In this document: piece by piece, positions 34,141-41,626 of the stretch
Position numbering within the stretch: position 1 is the stretch's first letter
Layout of the letters: each line of letters starts with the position of its first letter
NCBI GenBank assembly: GCA_003158745.1
Contig: PMLC01000074.1
Coordinates: 1-49,958, forward strand
From: Acidobacteriota bacterium
GTDB taxonomy: Bacteria; Acidobacteriota; Thermoanaerobaculia; Thermoanaerobaculales; Thermoanaerobaculaceae
Direction of reading: 5' to 3'
Length of the DNA stretch: 49,958 nucleotides
Translations under genes and position numbers: made by a program
The notes under the pieces: generated by a model
The model's database searches: none
Told to the model about the DNA's origin: nothing
The model's input: only the letters and a program-made list of their open reading frames with translations

Positions 34141-34589
34141 TGCTTCTCGGGGCGGTCTTCCCATACGAACGTCACTGGCCCGTCGTTGACGAGTTCGACC
34201 TGCATGTCGGCCCGGAACACACCGGTCGCGACTGCCGCGCCGCGGGCGCGCAACGCCGACACCAGAGCGTCCACGAGAGGCTCCGCCTCCTCGGGGCGCG
34301 CCGCCCCGACGAAGTCCGGCCGGCGGCCGCGGCGGATCGAACCCGCGAGGGTGAACTGCGAGACGACCAGTATCTCGCCGCCGATTTCGTCGAGGCCGCG
34401 GTTCATCGCGCCACGCTCGTCCGAGAACACCCGCAGCGTCGAGAAGCGGTGAGTCGCCCGCTCCACCTGCTCCACTCCATCGCCGGTCTCAACGCCGACG
34501 AGCAACACGAGGCCGCGGCCGATCGCTCCGACGACCCTGCCGTCTACGGTCACCGAGGCGCGGAGGACCCGCTGCACGACGATCCTCAT
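34128..34589 (-). CDS. dtd: D-aminoacyl-tRNA deacylase Dtd
   Basis: Dtd frees tRNAs wrongly charged with D-amino acids or glycine. The 153 residues contain the two active-site cross-subunit motifs: SQFTL in GGEILVVSQFTLAGS and GPVTF in ELVNDGPVTFVWED. The N-terminus MRIVVQRVLRASVTVDG is typical. The start ATG 34589 overlaps the murJ stop as ATGA. The end is odd: after the normal family end (about FVWEDRP) the frame continues through EKQVDS into the heptamer repeats, and the stop TGA lies within an AGTTGAC unit. The tail therefore looks acquired from the repeat. Confidence 0.94.
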   Translation of the reverse strand: MRIVVQRVLRASVTVDGRVVGAIGRGLVLLVGVETGDGVEQVERATHRFSTLRVFSDERGAMNRGLDEIGGEILVVSQFTLAGSIRRGRRPDFVGAARPEEAEPLVDALVSALRARGAAVATGVFRADMQVELVNDGPVTFVWEDRPEKQVDS

Positions 34590-36151
34590 GCCGACCGTCT
34601 CCTGCGCCGCAGGAACTCGCGCGCCTCCCGCCACTCCTCGGAACCCAGCGCCACCAGGATGCCCAGGTAGACCGAACCGCAGAGCAAGGCATAGCTCGAG
34701 AGCTGTGCGAGCGAGCGCGCACTGGTGTGGAGCGGCACGGGCGCGATGCGATTCAGGCAGAAGGCCGCCGCTGCGAGGCCGATCGCGGCGATGACGTGGC
34801 GTGCAATCGCCGGCAGCACCTCCAGGAACCGCGGCAGCCGCTTGTGGCGCGCATCCAGCCACAGGAGCGTCGCGGCGTTGGCGAGCTGGCCACCAGAGGT
34901 TGCCGCCGCCACGCCCTGCACTCCGAACGGTCCCGTCAGCGTCACGCCGAGCGCGAAGAACACAACCAGGTTAACGATCGACGCGATCACCGGCGAGCGC
35001 GTGTCGTTCCACGCGAATGAGGCGCTCGCGAGCAGCTTGGTCAGGCCGAGGAACGGCATCCCGAGGGAGTACATCACGAGCGCGGCGGCCGTCGTATGGA
35101 CCGCCGATACCCCGTACTTTCCGCCGCCGAAGAACGCCCCCGCCATGGCCAGCGCGAGTACAACGCTGAACGCGGTGCTTGGCAGCGCGACCGCGGAGAG
35201 CAGGCGCATCGCGAACCCCAGCGTTCCGCGGGCCGCCGCCTCACTCGCGAGCTTCTCGGCCGCAAGCATCGGCAGCACCGCGGTCGTGAGCTGGACGATC
35301 ACGACGCCGTAGACCAGCTCGTTGAGCCGCGACGCGTTGTAAATGCATGTGACCGCCCCCTCCCCCACCTCGGATGCGAAGCGGGTGGAGAGCAGGATCG
35401 TGAGCGGGTAGATGCCGAGGGTGGTGATGGTCGGCGCCATCTTGCCGAGGACCCTGCGGATCTCGGGGATGGTGAGCACGCCCGGCCCCGGCAGCAACGG
35501 CAGGCCGACGCGACCGCACGCCATCCACTGGACGGCGAACTGGGAGAACCCGCCGGCCAGCACGCCGACCGCCATCCACTCCGGACGGCCGCCGAGGACG
35601 ACGACGGCGGTGACGGTCCCAGCCACGATGCAGAGGTTCAGGCCAATCGGCGTCGATGCCGGCAGCAGGAAGCGGTCCGAGGCGTTGAGCACGCCCTGGG
35701 CGAGCGCAGCCAGCGAGATCAGGCCGAGGTATGGGAACATCAGTCGCGTCAGGCGCACGGTGAGAGCGAATTTCTCGGGGTTCGCCGCGAACTTCGCCGC
35801 GAACAGGTGCACCAGCCACGGTGCCGCGAGGACACCGACGGCGACCACGACCGGCAAAGCCAGGAGAAGGAGCGAGGTCATCGCCCGCACGAACGCCCGC
35901 GACCTGTTCTCGTCGCCACGGGACTTGAGCTCCGCGAGGGTCGGGATGAACGCCGCGTGGAGAGCACCCTCGGCGAGCAGCTGCCGGAACATGTTGGGGA
36001 TTCGGAAGGCCGTGTAGAACGCGTCGGCGACCAGGCCGGCCCCAAGCAGGTAGGCCACCACTTTGTCGCGGATCAGACCCGAGATCCGGCTCGCGAGCGT
36101 CACCGCCGCCATACCGCCGGTGGCCGTCAGGAGGCGCCTCTTGGTCGACAT
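34586..36151 (-). CDS. murJ: Lipid II flippase MurJ
   Basis: MurJ carries lipid II across the inner membrane for peptidoglycan synthesis. It has about 521 residues and 13-14 hydrophobic helices. MurJ/MVF hallmarks are TLASRISGLIRDKVVAYLLGAG, ADAFYTAFRIPNMFRQLLAEGALHAAFIPT and LASASFAWNDTRSPV. The ATG at 36151 (MSTKRRLL) is preferred to the in-frame codon at 36172, as the conserved fold begins right after it. It overlaps dtd by 4 nt; a murJ-dtd pair suggests an operon. It is divergent from a small secreted protein gene 67 nt away. Confidence 0.95.
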   Translation of the reverse strand: MSTKRRLLTATGGMAAVTLASRISGLIRDKVVAYLLGAGLVADAFYTAFRIPNMFRQLLAEGALHAAFIPTLAELKSRGDENRSRAFVRAMTSLLLLALPVVVAVGVLAAPWLVHLFAAKFAANPEKFALTVRLTRLMFPYLGLISLAALAQGVLNASDRFLLPASTPIGLNLCIVAGTVTAVVVLGGRPEWMAVGVLAGGFSQFAVQWMACGRVGLPLLPGPGVLTIPEIRRVLGKMAPTITTLGIYPLTILLSTRFASEVGEGAVTCIYNASRLNELVYGVVIVQLTTAVLPMLAAEKLASEAAARGTLGFAMRLLSAVALPSTAFSVVLALAMAGAFFGGGKYGVSAVHTTAAALVMYSLGMPFLGLTKLLASASFAWNDTRSPVIASIVNLVVFFALGVTLTGPFGVQGVAAATSGGQLANAATLLWLDARHKRLPRFLEVLPAIARHVIAAIGLAAAAFCLNRIAPVPLHTSARSLAQLSSYALLCGSVYLGILVALGSEEWREAREFLRRRRRSA

Positions 36152-36218
36152 CCCGAGAACTCTAGCAAACACCGTCCAAGGGACCTAGATTGACAGTGAT
36201 GGCAGCCTGGAGGGGACG

Positions 36219-36671
36219 ATGAGACCGGCGATTGCCTTCCTCACGTGCGCGTTGGTCGCGGCCGCCGTGGGGGCCGACCCACCGCCGACACCGACGCCTG
36301 CCCCGGACGTCGCGAGGCGTCCGCTGACGCTCGACCTGGATCGGGTGGTCGGCTTCGGCCCCGACCGCGGGCACGCCGAGTTCGACTCCACCCTGCGGCG
36401 CGAGATGTGGGCCGACCCCATGGTGCGGCTGGGCGTTGCCGTCGGGCGGGAAGAGGCGGCGGCACGCGCCGGTCGCGGGATCACCTTTCCCCCGTCGTAC
36501 TCGGCCGGTTACCTCCTCGTCACCATGCCTGGTCCCGACCCGCGGCTCGTCCTGAAAGGGCCATGGGCCGCAGACTGGCACGACCTCTCCACCCAGGAGA
36601 AGATCGGGCGGCTCGCGGAGGGCGCCGCATACGCGGGACTCATCATCGGCATCCTGCACGGGTTGCGATGA
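36219..36671 (+). CDS. Hypothetical exported protein
   Basis: A 150-residue protein of no family I recognise. MRPAIAFLTCALVAAAVGADPPP is a signal peptide, followed by a Pro/Thr stretch (TPTPAPD). The mature part has VVGFGPDRGHAEFDSTLRREM, and the sequence ends in a short hydrophobic helix (GAAYAGLIIGILHGLR). ATG 36219 has TGGAGGGG upstream. It stands 140 nt before ssb on the same strand and is divergent from murJ. Periplasmic location is inferred from the signal only. Confidence 0.7.
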   Translation: MRPAIAFLTCALVAAAVGADPPPTPTPAPDVARRPLTLDLDRVVGFGPDRGHAEFDSTLRREMWADPMVRLGVAVGREEAAARAGRGITFPPSYSAGYLLVTMPGPDPRLVLKGPWAADWHDLSTQEKIGRLAEGAAYAGLIIGILHGLR

Positions 36672-36810
36672 AACCCACTCCGCCTGTCGAGTGCCTGCGG
36701 GGTCCGGTCACGCCCGCCGGTCCGGCGCCTCCCTCGGGTTTGCGCGGACCTCTCGTCTTTGCGCCGCCGATCTGGTACGCTCAAACACCGTCCACGCCGG
36801 GAGGCGAACG

Positions 36811-37233
36811 ATGAGCGTTAACAAGGCGATCCTGATTGGCAACATAGGCCGTGATGTGGAGCTGAGGCACAGCACCAGTGGCATGGCCGTGGCCAAGTTC
36901 GCGCTGGCGACCAACGAACGGCGAAAGGACAAGGAAGGCAAGTGGCAGGACCAGACAGAGTGGCACAACATCGTGGCGTTCGGAAAGCTCGCCGAGTTCT
37001 GCGGACAGTACCTCGGCAAGGGCCGAGCCGTCTACGTTGAGGGTTCGATCCGCACCCGCACCTACGATGATGACAAGGGCAACCGGCGCTACTTCACAGA
37101 GATCATCGCGCAGACGATTCGGTTCGTGGGACCCAAACCGCAGGGCGTCGAAGCCGGCGGTAGCGGCGGCGCCGGCGGCGGCGGCGAGTCACCGGAGTTC
37201 CCGCCCGAGAGCGAGGACGAGATCCCGTTCTGA
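36811..37233 (+). CDS. ssb: Single-stranded DNA-binding protein
   Basis: A 140-residue SSB that coats single-stranded DNA and recruits repair and replication proteins. The OB fold runs from MSVNKAILIGNIGRDVELRH through WHNIVAFGKLAEFCGQYLGKGRAVYVEGSI to RYFTEIIAQTIRFVG. A Gly-rich linker follows (about 110-125), and the acidic tail SEDEIPF matches the DDDIPF partner-docking tip. ATG 36811 has GGGAGG 7 nt upstream; the frame is open further upstream but not protein-like. It is followed by a structured leader. Confidence 0.95.
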   Translation: MSVNKAILIGNIGRDVELRHSTSGMAVAKFALATNERRKDKEGKWQDQTEWHNIVAFGKLAEFCGQYLGKGRAVYVEGSIRTRTYDDDKGNRRYFTEIIAQTIRFVGPKPQGVEAGGSGGAGGGGESPEFPPESEDEIPF

Positions 37234-37263
37234 GTTCAGGCGGCAACCGAAGGTGGTTTGACT

Positions 37264-37379
37264 GCAGGGACAGACCCCTGCTCGGCATAACGTACCGGGG
37301 GACCTGAAGCCATGAAGGTCCCCCGGGTCGAGTCGGTGACGTCAGGGCTTTGCTCCACCCCCGCGTCCCTCGGCGCGGG
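37264..37379 (+). promoter_or_regulatory. Three-stem structured leader before the CxxC protein / asnB pair
   Basis: The 174-nt gap after ssb holds three consecutive perfect stems. First, GCAGGG/CCCTGC (37264-37269 with 37276-37281). Second, an 11-bp stem CCGGGGGACCT/AGGTCCCCCGG (37295-37305 with 37316-37326) with a 10-nt loop. Third, CCCGCG/CGCGGG (37360-37365 with 37374-37379). There is no T run, so it is not a standard terminator. It ends 18 nt before the GGAGG of the next gene. It may be a cis-acting RNA element or the ssb 3' end. No known riboswitch class is recognised. Confidence 0.5.
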
Positions 37380-37407
37380 CCCAAGGGTATTCCCCTGGAG
37401 GATGGCG

Positions 37408-37635
37408 ATGGCCGGACCGGTTTGGCGCTTCATGAAAGACATGGCAGGCTCCTGCGACGCCTGCCTCCGCAGGTGTAAGGGCATGTACGTCGAGGGTGAG
37501 GTTGTGGACAACGAGCTGAGTGCCGTGCGCGCCGTCTGCCCAAACTGTGCGGAGAACATCAACGGCCTGGTGGTCTCGGGCGAAGCCGGTGGCCGAGGCG
37601 TGGCGCCGGCCTACGCGCACAACGCCGTAGAGTAG
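37408..37635 (+). CDS. Small CxxC / CxxC protein, possible zinc ribbon
   Basis: A 75-residue protein with Cys at 16, 19, 23, 44 and 47: CDACLRRC and CPNC separated by a strand-rich segment (GMYVEGEVVDNELSAVRAV), the spacing of a small zinc ribbon. The start was set at ATG 37408 because GGAGG (37397-37401) is 6 nt upstream; the ATG at 37402 would abut it. It precedes the AsnB-like gene by 15 nt. Family unknown. It could be a metal-bound regulator or accessory factor for the amidotransferase, but only the position suggests this. Confidence 0.6.
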   Translation: MAGPVWRFMKDMAGSCDACLRRCKGMYVEGEVVDNELSAVRAVCPNCAENINGLVVSGEAGGRGVAPAYAHNAVE

Positions 37636-37650
37636 CGAGGAGCGTTCATC

Positions 37651-39480
37651 ATGTGCGGCATTGCGGGGATCTTCGCATTCGACCCGCGGGCCGGTCAGGT
37701 CGACCGCGAGGAGCTGCTGACCATCCGGGACGCCATGAGCCCGCGGGGCCCGGACGGATTCGGCGAGTGGATCTCCGGTGACGGTCGGGTGGGACTCGCA
37801 CATCGCCGTCTCTCCATCATCGACCTCTCCGACGCAGCAGCCCAGCCGATGCTGGCGAGCGATGGCGACCGCGTCATCGCGTTCAACGGCGAGATCTACA
37901 ACTTTCGCGACCTCCGACGGGGGCTCGAAGCCGAAGGTCACCGCTTCCGCACGACGTCCGACACCGAGGTGCTCCTCGAACTCTATAAGGCCAGAGGCAC
38001 CGGGATGCTGGCCCAGCTGCGGGGGATGTTCGCGTTCGCGCTCTGGGACGGCCCAAACCGCCGGATGCTGCTCGCTCGGGACCTCTATGGTATCAAGCCC
38101 CTCTACATCGCCGAGGACCGCGGCACCGTGCGCGTTGCTTCTCAAGTCAAGGCTCTGCTCGCGGGAGGAGGCGTGCCCAGGCGACAGGACACGGCCGGCG
38201 TCGCAGGGTTCTTCCTGCGCGGCTACGTTCCCGAGCCGTTCACCCTCTACCGCGCCGTCCGCTCTCTACCCGCCGGCTCCTTCGCCTGGGTGGGCGAGCG
38301 CGGCGTCAGTGAACCGCAGCCGTTCGCCTCGGTACCCCAGATCCTCGCCGACGCGGTCGAGCACGCCACGCCGATGTCGGACGAGGAACTGCAGGCAGGG
38401 TTCCGACACGCCTTTCTCGAGTCGGTCCGCTACCACCTGGTGGCGGACGTGCGGGTCGGGGTCTTCCTCTCATCCGGGCGCGATTCGACCTCCACGCTGG
38501 CGCTTGCGCGCGAAGCCGGTGCGACCGACCTCAAGACCGTCACTCTCTCGTTCGCGAACTACCAGGGGACTCATCGCGACGAGGCTCCGCTCGCGGAGGA
38601 AGTGGCCAGGCACTACCACACGGACCACTCGACCGTCACCATCTCGAAGGAGCAGTTTCTGGTCGAGTTCGACCGCATTATCGAAGCGATGGACCAGCCG
38701 ACCACGGATGCGATCAACTCGTACCTCGTCAGCTGGGCGGCTGCACAGTGCGGACTCAAGGTCGCACTGTCCGGCACCGGCGGCGACGAGCTGCTCGGCG
38801 GCTACGGGACGTACCGCAAAGTTCCCCTCATGGTGAAGTACTCGCGGCTCCCGTCGAAGGTTCCGCTGCTCCCAGAAGCGCTCCATCGCGCCTACCTCGC
38901 GCTCACGCCGAAGAGGAGCACGCACATCAGCCAGAAGCACGGGGCCGTGCTGAAGTACGGAGGAACCTACGCCGGCGCCTACTTCCTGAAGCGCGCGGTA
39001 TTCATGCCGTGGGACCTACCCGAGATCATGGGCGCAGACGCAGCGCGCGACGGCCTCGAACGCCTCGACATGAACGGCCTCATTGAGCAGGCCCTGTCGC
39101 CCGACCCGACGCAGCCGTTCCTGCGGATGGTCGCGCTCGAGTCGTGCCTGTACATGCGCGACCAGCTGCTGCGCGACATCGACTGGGCGAGCATGGCCCA
39201 CTCAATCGAGGTCCGCGTGCCGCTCGTCGAGCACCACCTCTTGCGCGAGGCCGCCCCGCTCCTCGTGCACTCCCGCGGAAACCGCAAGCTCTACCTCGCC
39301 AGGAGCCCGACCGGCGGGTTGCCTCCGGCAGTGTACACGCGGGGAAAGACCGGATTTTCCGTGCCGGTGCGCGAGTGGATGCTTGGCGGCGAGCGAGGCG
39401 GCAAGGGCAAGGAGTTTGGGCGGCGAGGGTGGGCGCGTCATCTCTACAACACGGCCTTCCGGCCCGAGGGCGGAATCTGA
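37651..39480 (+). CDS. asnB: Asparagine synthase-like glutamine amidotransferase
   Basis: A 609-residue two-domain enzyme. The N-terminal class II glutaminase begins MCGIAGIFAFD with the catalytic Cys at position 2, then RGPDGFGEW, AHRRLSIIDLS, FNGEIYNFRDL and RDLYGIKPLY. The C-terminal synthetase domain has an ATP pyrophosphatase loop reading LSSGRDST, where most AsnB have SGGxDS. LSGTGGDELLGGYGTY and EVRVPLVEHHLL follow. Start ATG 37651 has GAGGAG upstream. It follows the CxxC protein closely and ends 99 nt from a convergent glycosyltransferase. It may make asparagine, or amidate a surface polysaccharide sugar as many AsnB relatives in glycan loci do. Confidence 0.88.
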   Translation: MCGIAGIFAFDPRAGQVDREELLTIRDAMSPRGPDGFGEWISGDGRVGLAHRRLSIIDLSDAAAQPMLASDGDRVIAFNGEIYNFRDLRRGLEAEGHRFRTTSDTEVLLELYKARGTGMLAQLRGMFAFALWDGPNRRMLLARDLYGIKPLYIAEDRGTVRVASQVKALLAGGGVPRRQDTAGVAGFFLRGYVPEPFTLYRAVRSLPAGSFAWVGERGVSEPQPFASVPQILADAVEHATPMSDEELQAGFRHAFLESVRYHLVADVRVGVFLSSGRDSTSTLALAREAGATDLKTVTLSFANYQGTHRDEAPLAEEVARHYHTDHSTVTISKEQFLVEFDRIIEAMDQPTTDAINSYLVSWAAAQCGLKVALSGTGGDELLGGYGTYRKVPLMVKYSRLPSKVPLLPEALHRAYLALTPKRSTHISQKHGAVLKYGGTYAGAYFLKRAVFMPWDLPEIMGADAARDGLERLDMNGLIEQALSPDPTQPFLRMVALESCLYMRDQLLRDIDWASMAHSIEVRVPLVEHHLLREAAPLLVHSRGNRKLYLARSPTGGLPPAVYTRGKTGFSVPVREWMLGGERGGKGKEFGRRGWARHLYNTAFRPEGGI

Positions 39481-39578
39481 TCCCGAGCGCCGTCGCATCG
39501 GACCCATCGGATTCCGGGTGGGCGGTGGCGGTCACAGCGCCCACCACTTTCAAGGCGCCAGGACCGGTTACTTCCGCC

Positions 39579-40712
39579 TCACCGCACCGACTGTCGGCGC
39601 AAACCGATCGTTGAACTGATCAGCCGGATGTATCGCCGGCCGTAGTAGGAGAGTTCGAAGCGACTCGCCCTAAGGCGAGCGGCCGTCCCCAGGAGTTCTC
39701 GAAGATGAGCGTCGCTGCAAAGCCGGAGGAGCGCAGAGTGCCATTCGTCGTGCGACCCGGCCCAGATCCCCGTTTCGCCGTCGAACACCACTTCGCGGTT
39801 TGCCCCGACCGGCGAGGCCACCGCCGGCAGACCGGCGGCTGCGTATTGAATACACCGATAGCCGGCCTTGCCCCTCGTCCAGAGGTCGTCCGCGAGCGGT
39901 GCCAACCCGACGTCACAGGAGGCAAGGGCGGTGCCCTCTCCCGACGCCGACCACGGCACGTGCACGCACGGTATGCCGTTCATCTGCGGGAGACGGTCGG
40001 AGATCACTCGCAGTTCGAAGTCGACCCCATCGGAATGGAGACGGCGCAGAACCGGTTCGAGGCTCTCCAGGTAGCAGAGGTTGCTCGCCAACCCGATCCA
40101 CGCGAGCCTGACCCGCTCCCTCCGTGGTAAGGCGGCCAACGGGTATGCCGCAAGGTCGACCGGCGTGTGAAGCACCTCGATGCGTCTTGCCTCTGGCCCG
40201 ATCATGCCGGCAAGCGACCGGGAGCCCGCGACCGCGATTTGACACCGCTCGGCCATCCTCCGAAAGCGGCGCCGGCGCCATCCAGCCTGGGAGGGCGTCT
40301 CCCTGGGCCGGCGCGGGCGCCGGAACATAATGGCGTCGTCGACATCGAAGATCCACGACCCGCAGAGCCGGTCTACGTACACGCGCTCGCCGGCCAGCAG
40401 CTTGACCTGTTGGAAGATCAGCAGGTCGCAGGAACGCAGTTCGCTCGCGAGTCGGATGACGCGGAGCCACTCGTGTCCCCGGCCGAGGGCGACGGTGCGC
40501 ACCTCGATCCCGCTGCGCTCCATCAGTGGCCGCATCGCTGCCATGCGCAGGCGGAACGAAGGCATCGAGGGGTCGTACGTCACCAGCCCGACTATCGGGT
40601 TCCGGCCACGGACAAGCGCCAGCGGGCGGTCGGTTGCAACAGTCGGCGGAACCGTCGCGGGAGAATGCCGCCTGTTTGTCAGGTGCCCGTCAGGTCGCGC
40701 CATACCATCCAT
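39579..40712 (-). CDS. Glycosyltransferase, GT4-like
   Basis: A 377-residue predicted GT-B glycosyltransferase. Recognisable parts: VGLVTYDPSMPSFRLRM, CDLLIFQQVKLLAGERVYVD, WIFDVDDAIMFR (the DVDDA motif seen in this group) and the C-terminal RLAWIGLASNLCYLESL. DLWTRGKAGYRCIQYAAAGLPAVASPVGANREVV follows, the donor-binding region with the usual K-x-x-E-like helix altered to KAGYRCIQY. ATG 40712; the first 30 residues are polar and a later start near 40640 is possible. TTACAT occurs twice (40734 and 40744) in the upstream region. It is isolated from the other glycan genes, next to the asnB-like gene. Confidence 0.78.
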   Translation of the reverse strand: MDGMARPDGHLTNRRHSPATVPPTVATDRPLALVRGRNPIVGLVTYDPSMPSFRLRMAAMRPLMERSGIEVRTVALGRGHEWLRVIRLASELRSCDLLIFQQVKLLAGERVYVDRLCGSWIFDVDDAIMFRRPRRPRETPSQAGWRRRRFRRMAERCQIAVAGSRSLAGMIGPEARRIEVLHTPVDLAAYPLAALPRRERVRLAWIGLASNLCYLESLEPVLRRLHSDGVDFELRVISDRLPQMNGIPCVHVPWSASGEGTALASCDVGLAPLADDLWTRGKAGYRCIQYAAAGLPAVASPVGANREVVFDGETGIWAGSHDEWHSALLRLCSDAHLRELLGTAARLRASRFELSYYGRRYIRLISSTIGLRRQSVR

Positions 40713-40976
40713 ATGTAACGAGACTGCCAGACCTTACATTCGGTTACATCGGCACCCCACAGCGAGTCCCGCGCGCCCGCGAGCGACGTCGCGCCTCTCG
40801 CCGGAAAGCTCGCCGGATCGGGGCGACGCGGGCAGTGATCGAGGCCCTCGCCCGACCTCCAGCCACCGCCGCGATCGATGGCTACGTCTGGCTCCGGGAG
40901 CACCGCCCCTCTCTCTCCCCCACCCTACACCGCTGCCGCCCCACCTCAGCGCGTTCGCGATGTCGGTCCTATCAGG

Positions 40977-41024
40977 TGATTCGTAATCAGCAGGTTCGCG
41001 GTTCGATCCCGCGCGTTGGCTCCA
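40977..41024 (+). pseudogene. 3' fragment of tRNA-Thr(CGU), likely att site scar
   Basis: 48 nt match the second half of a threonine tRNA: the anticodon loop TTCGTAA with its 3' stem, a variable loop, and a perfect T arm (CGCGG, loop TTCGATC, CCGCG at 40997-41013). The acceptor strand CGTTGGC, a T and an encoded CCA (41022-41024) follow. The 5' half (acceptor GCCAACG and D arm) is absent upstream, and similarity begins at TGATTCG. Integrases that target tRNA genes leave exactly such a 3' duplicate at one end of the island. No intact tRNA-Thr lies in the window. Confidence 0.68.
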
Positions 41025-41071
41025 ACAGAATCAATTGTTTACGCATACCACACCAACGCGCTAGGTGGTTT

Positions 41072-41090
41072 GTTGCAACCGGGTTGCAAC
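41072..41090. repeat. Palindrome next to the tRNA fragment
   Basis: GTTGCAACC, one central base, GGTTGCAAC: a perfect inverted repeat with 9-bp arms, 48 nt after the tRNA fragment. It may be a binding site for a recombinase or regulator. A terminator is less likely because no T run follows. Confidence 0.5.
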
Positions 41091-41194
41091 CGCGGCACAG
41101 GATCACCCACCTTTCTCGCCCGTCCGCGCGGCCGCACACGAACCGACGACGAAACGTCCGGGGCAAACCCGCAACAAGGTACCTGCTCTGAGGC

Positions 41195-41222
41195 GCGCGG
41201 CTCGACTCCCTCCCCGGGCACC
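41195..41222 (+). pseudogene. Possible second tRNA 3' relic
   Basis: GCGCGGCTCGACTCC followed by CTCCCCGGGCACC resembles a T arm, an acceptor strand and a damaged CCA end (ACCG). The T stem does not pair well, and no 5' half is seen. Antisense of this spot gives the GVEPRA-type peptide often produced by tRNA 3' ends. Weak evidence. Confidence 0.25.
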
Positions 41223-41626
41223 GTAGCTTACGAGCCAGCAACGAATCCGCGAAGGGACGCGAGGTAACGCCGAGGCAACTTCTCGAAGGGTTCGGGCCAC
41301 GCACCCGCGCGCCGCCGCCGCGGCTGCGAGTAGAGGACGAGGCCGGCCTTGATTCCGATCTCTGCCCTTGAGCCTCGTAGTACTGGGTCAGAAAGCAGGT
41401 CGTCCTGGAGTCCATCCTGCCACCCGCTCGCGCGCCCACGCTGCGTCTTACACGCGCAGTACAACTTCAACAAGGAGACACCCGACACGTGAAGCCGGGC
41501 ACCCGCCTCGGCCCAAACCGTTTCCGGCCCGAGCTGCAGGTCATCGGAACGCCGGCCCGCCTCGAGACTCGCTCCCCGACGCGCGGCGCCCGGAACGCAC
41601 AGAGCCGGGGCGCACGCGGCGGAACG

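Larger units (their letters stand above)
40713..41626. other. Non-coding stretch with tRNA relics
   Basis: No convincing gene is seen in these 914 nt on either strand. From 40713 to 40976 I see nothing but the promoter region of the upstream glycosyltransferase. From 40977 to 41222 come a tRNA-Thr 3' fragment, a strong palindrome and a possible second tRNA 3' relic. From 41223 to 41626 no gene, repeat or hairpin stands out. Open frames here are Arg/Pro-rich and look like chance products of high GC. Confidence 0.65.

Noticed and set aside
40987-41439. Minus-strand frames ending in EPTRGIEPRTC or starting MPGEGVEPRA
   Set aside because: These peptides are the well-known antisense translation of tRNA 3' ends and are not proteins; they helped locate the tRNA relics.
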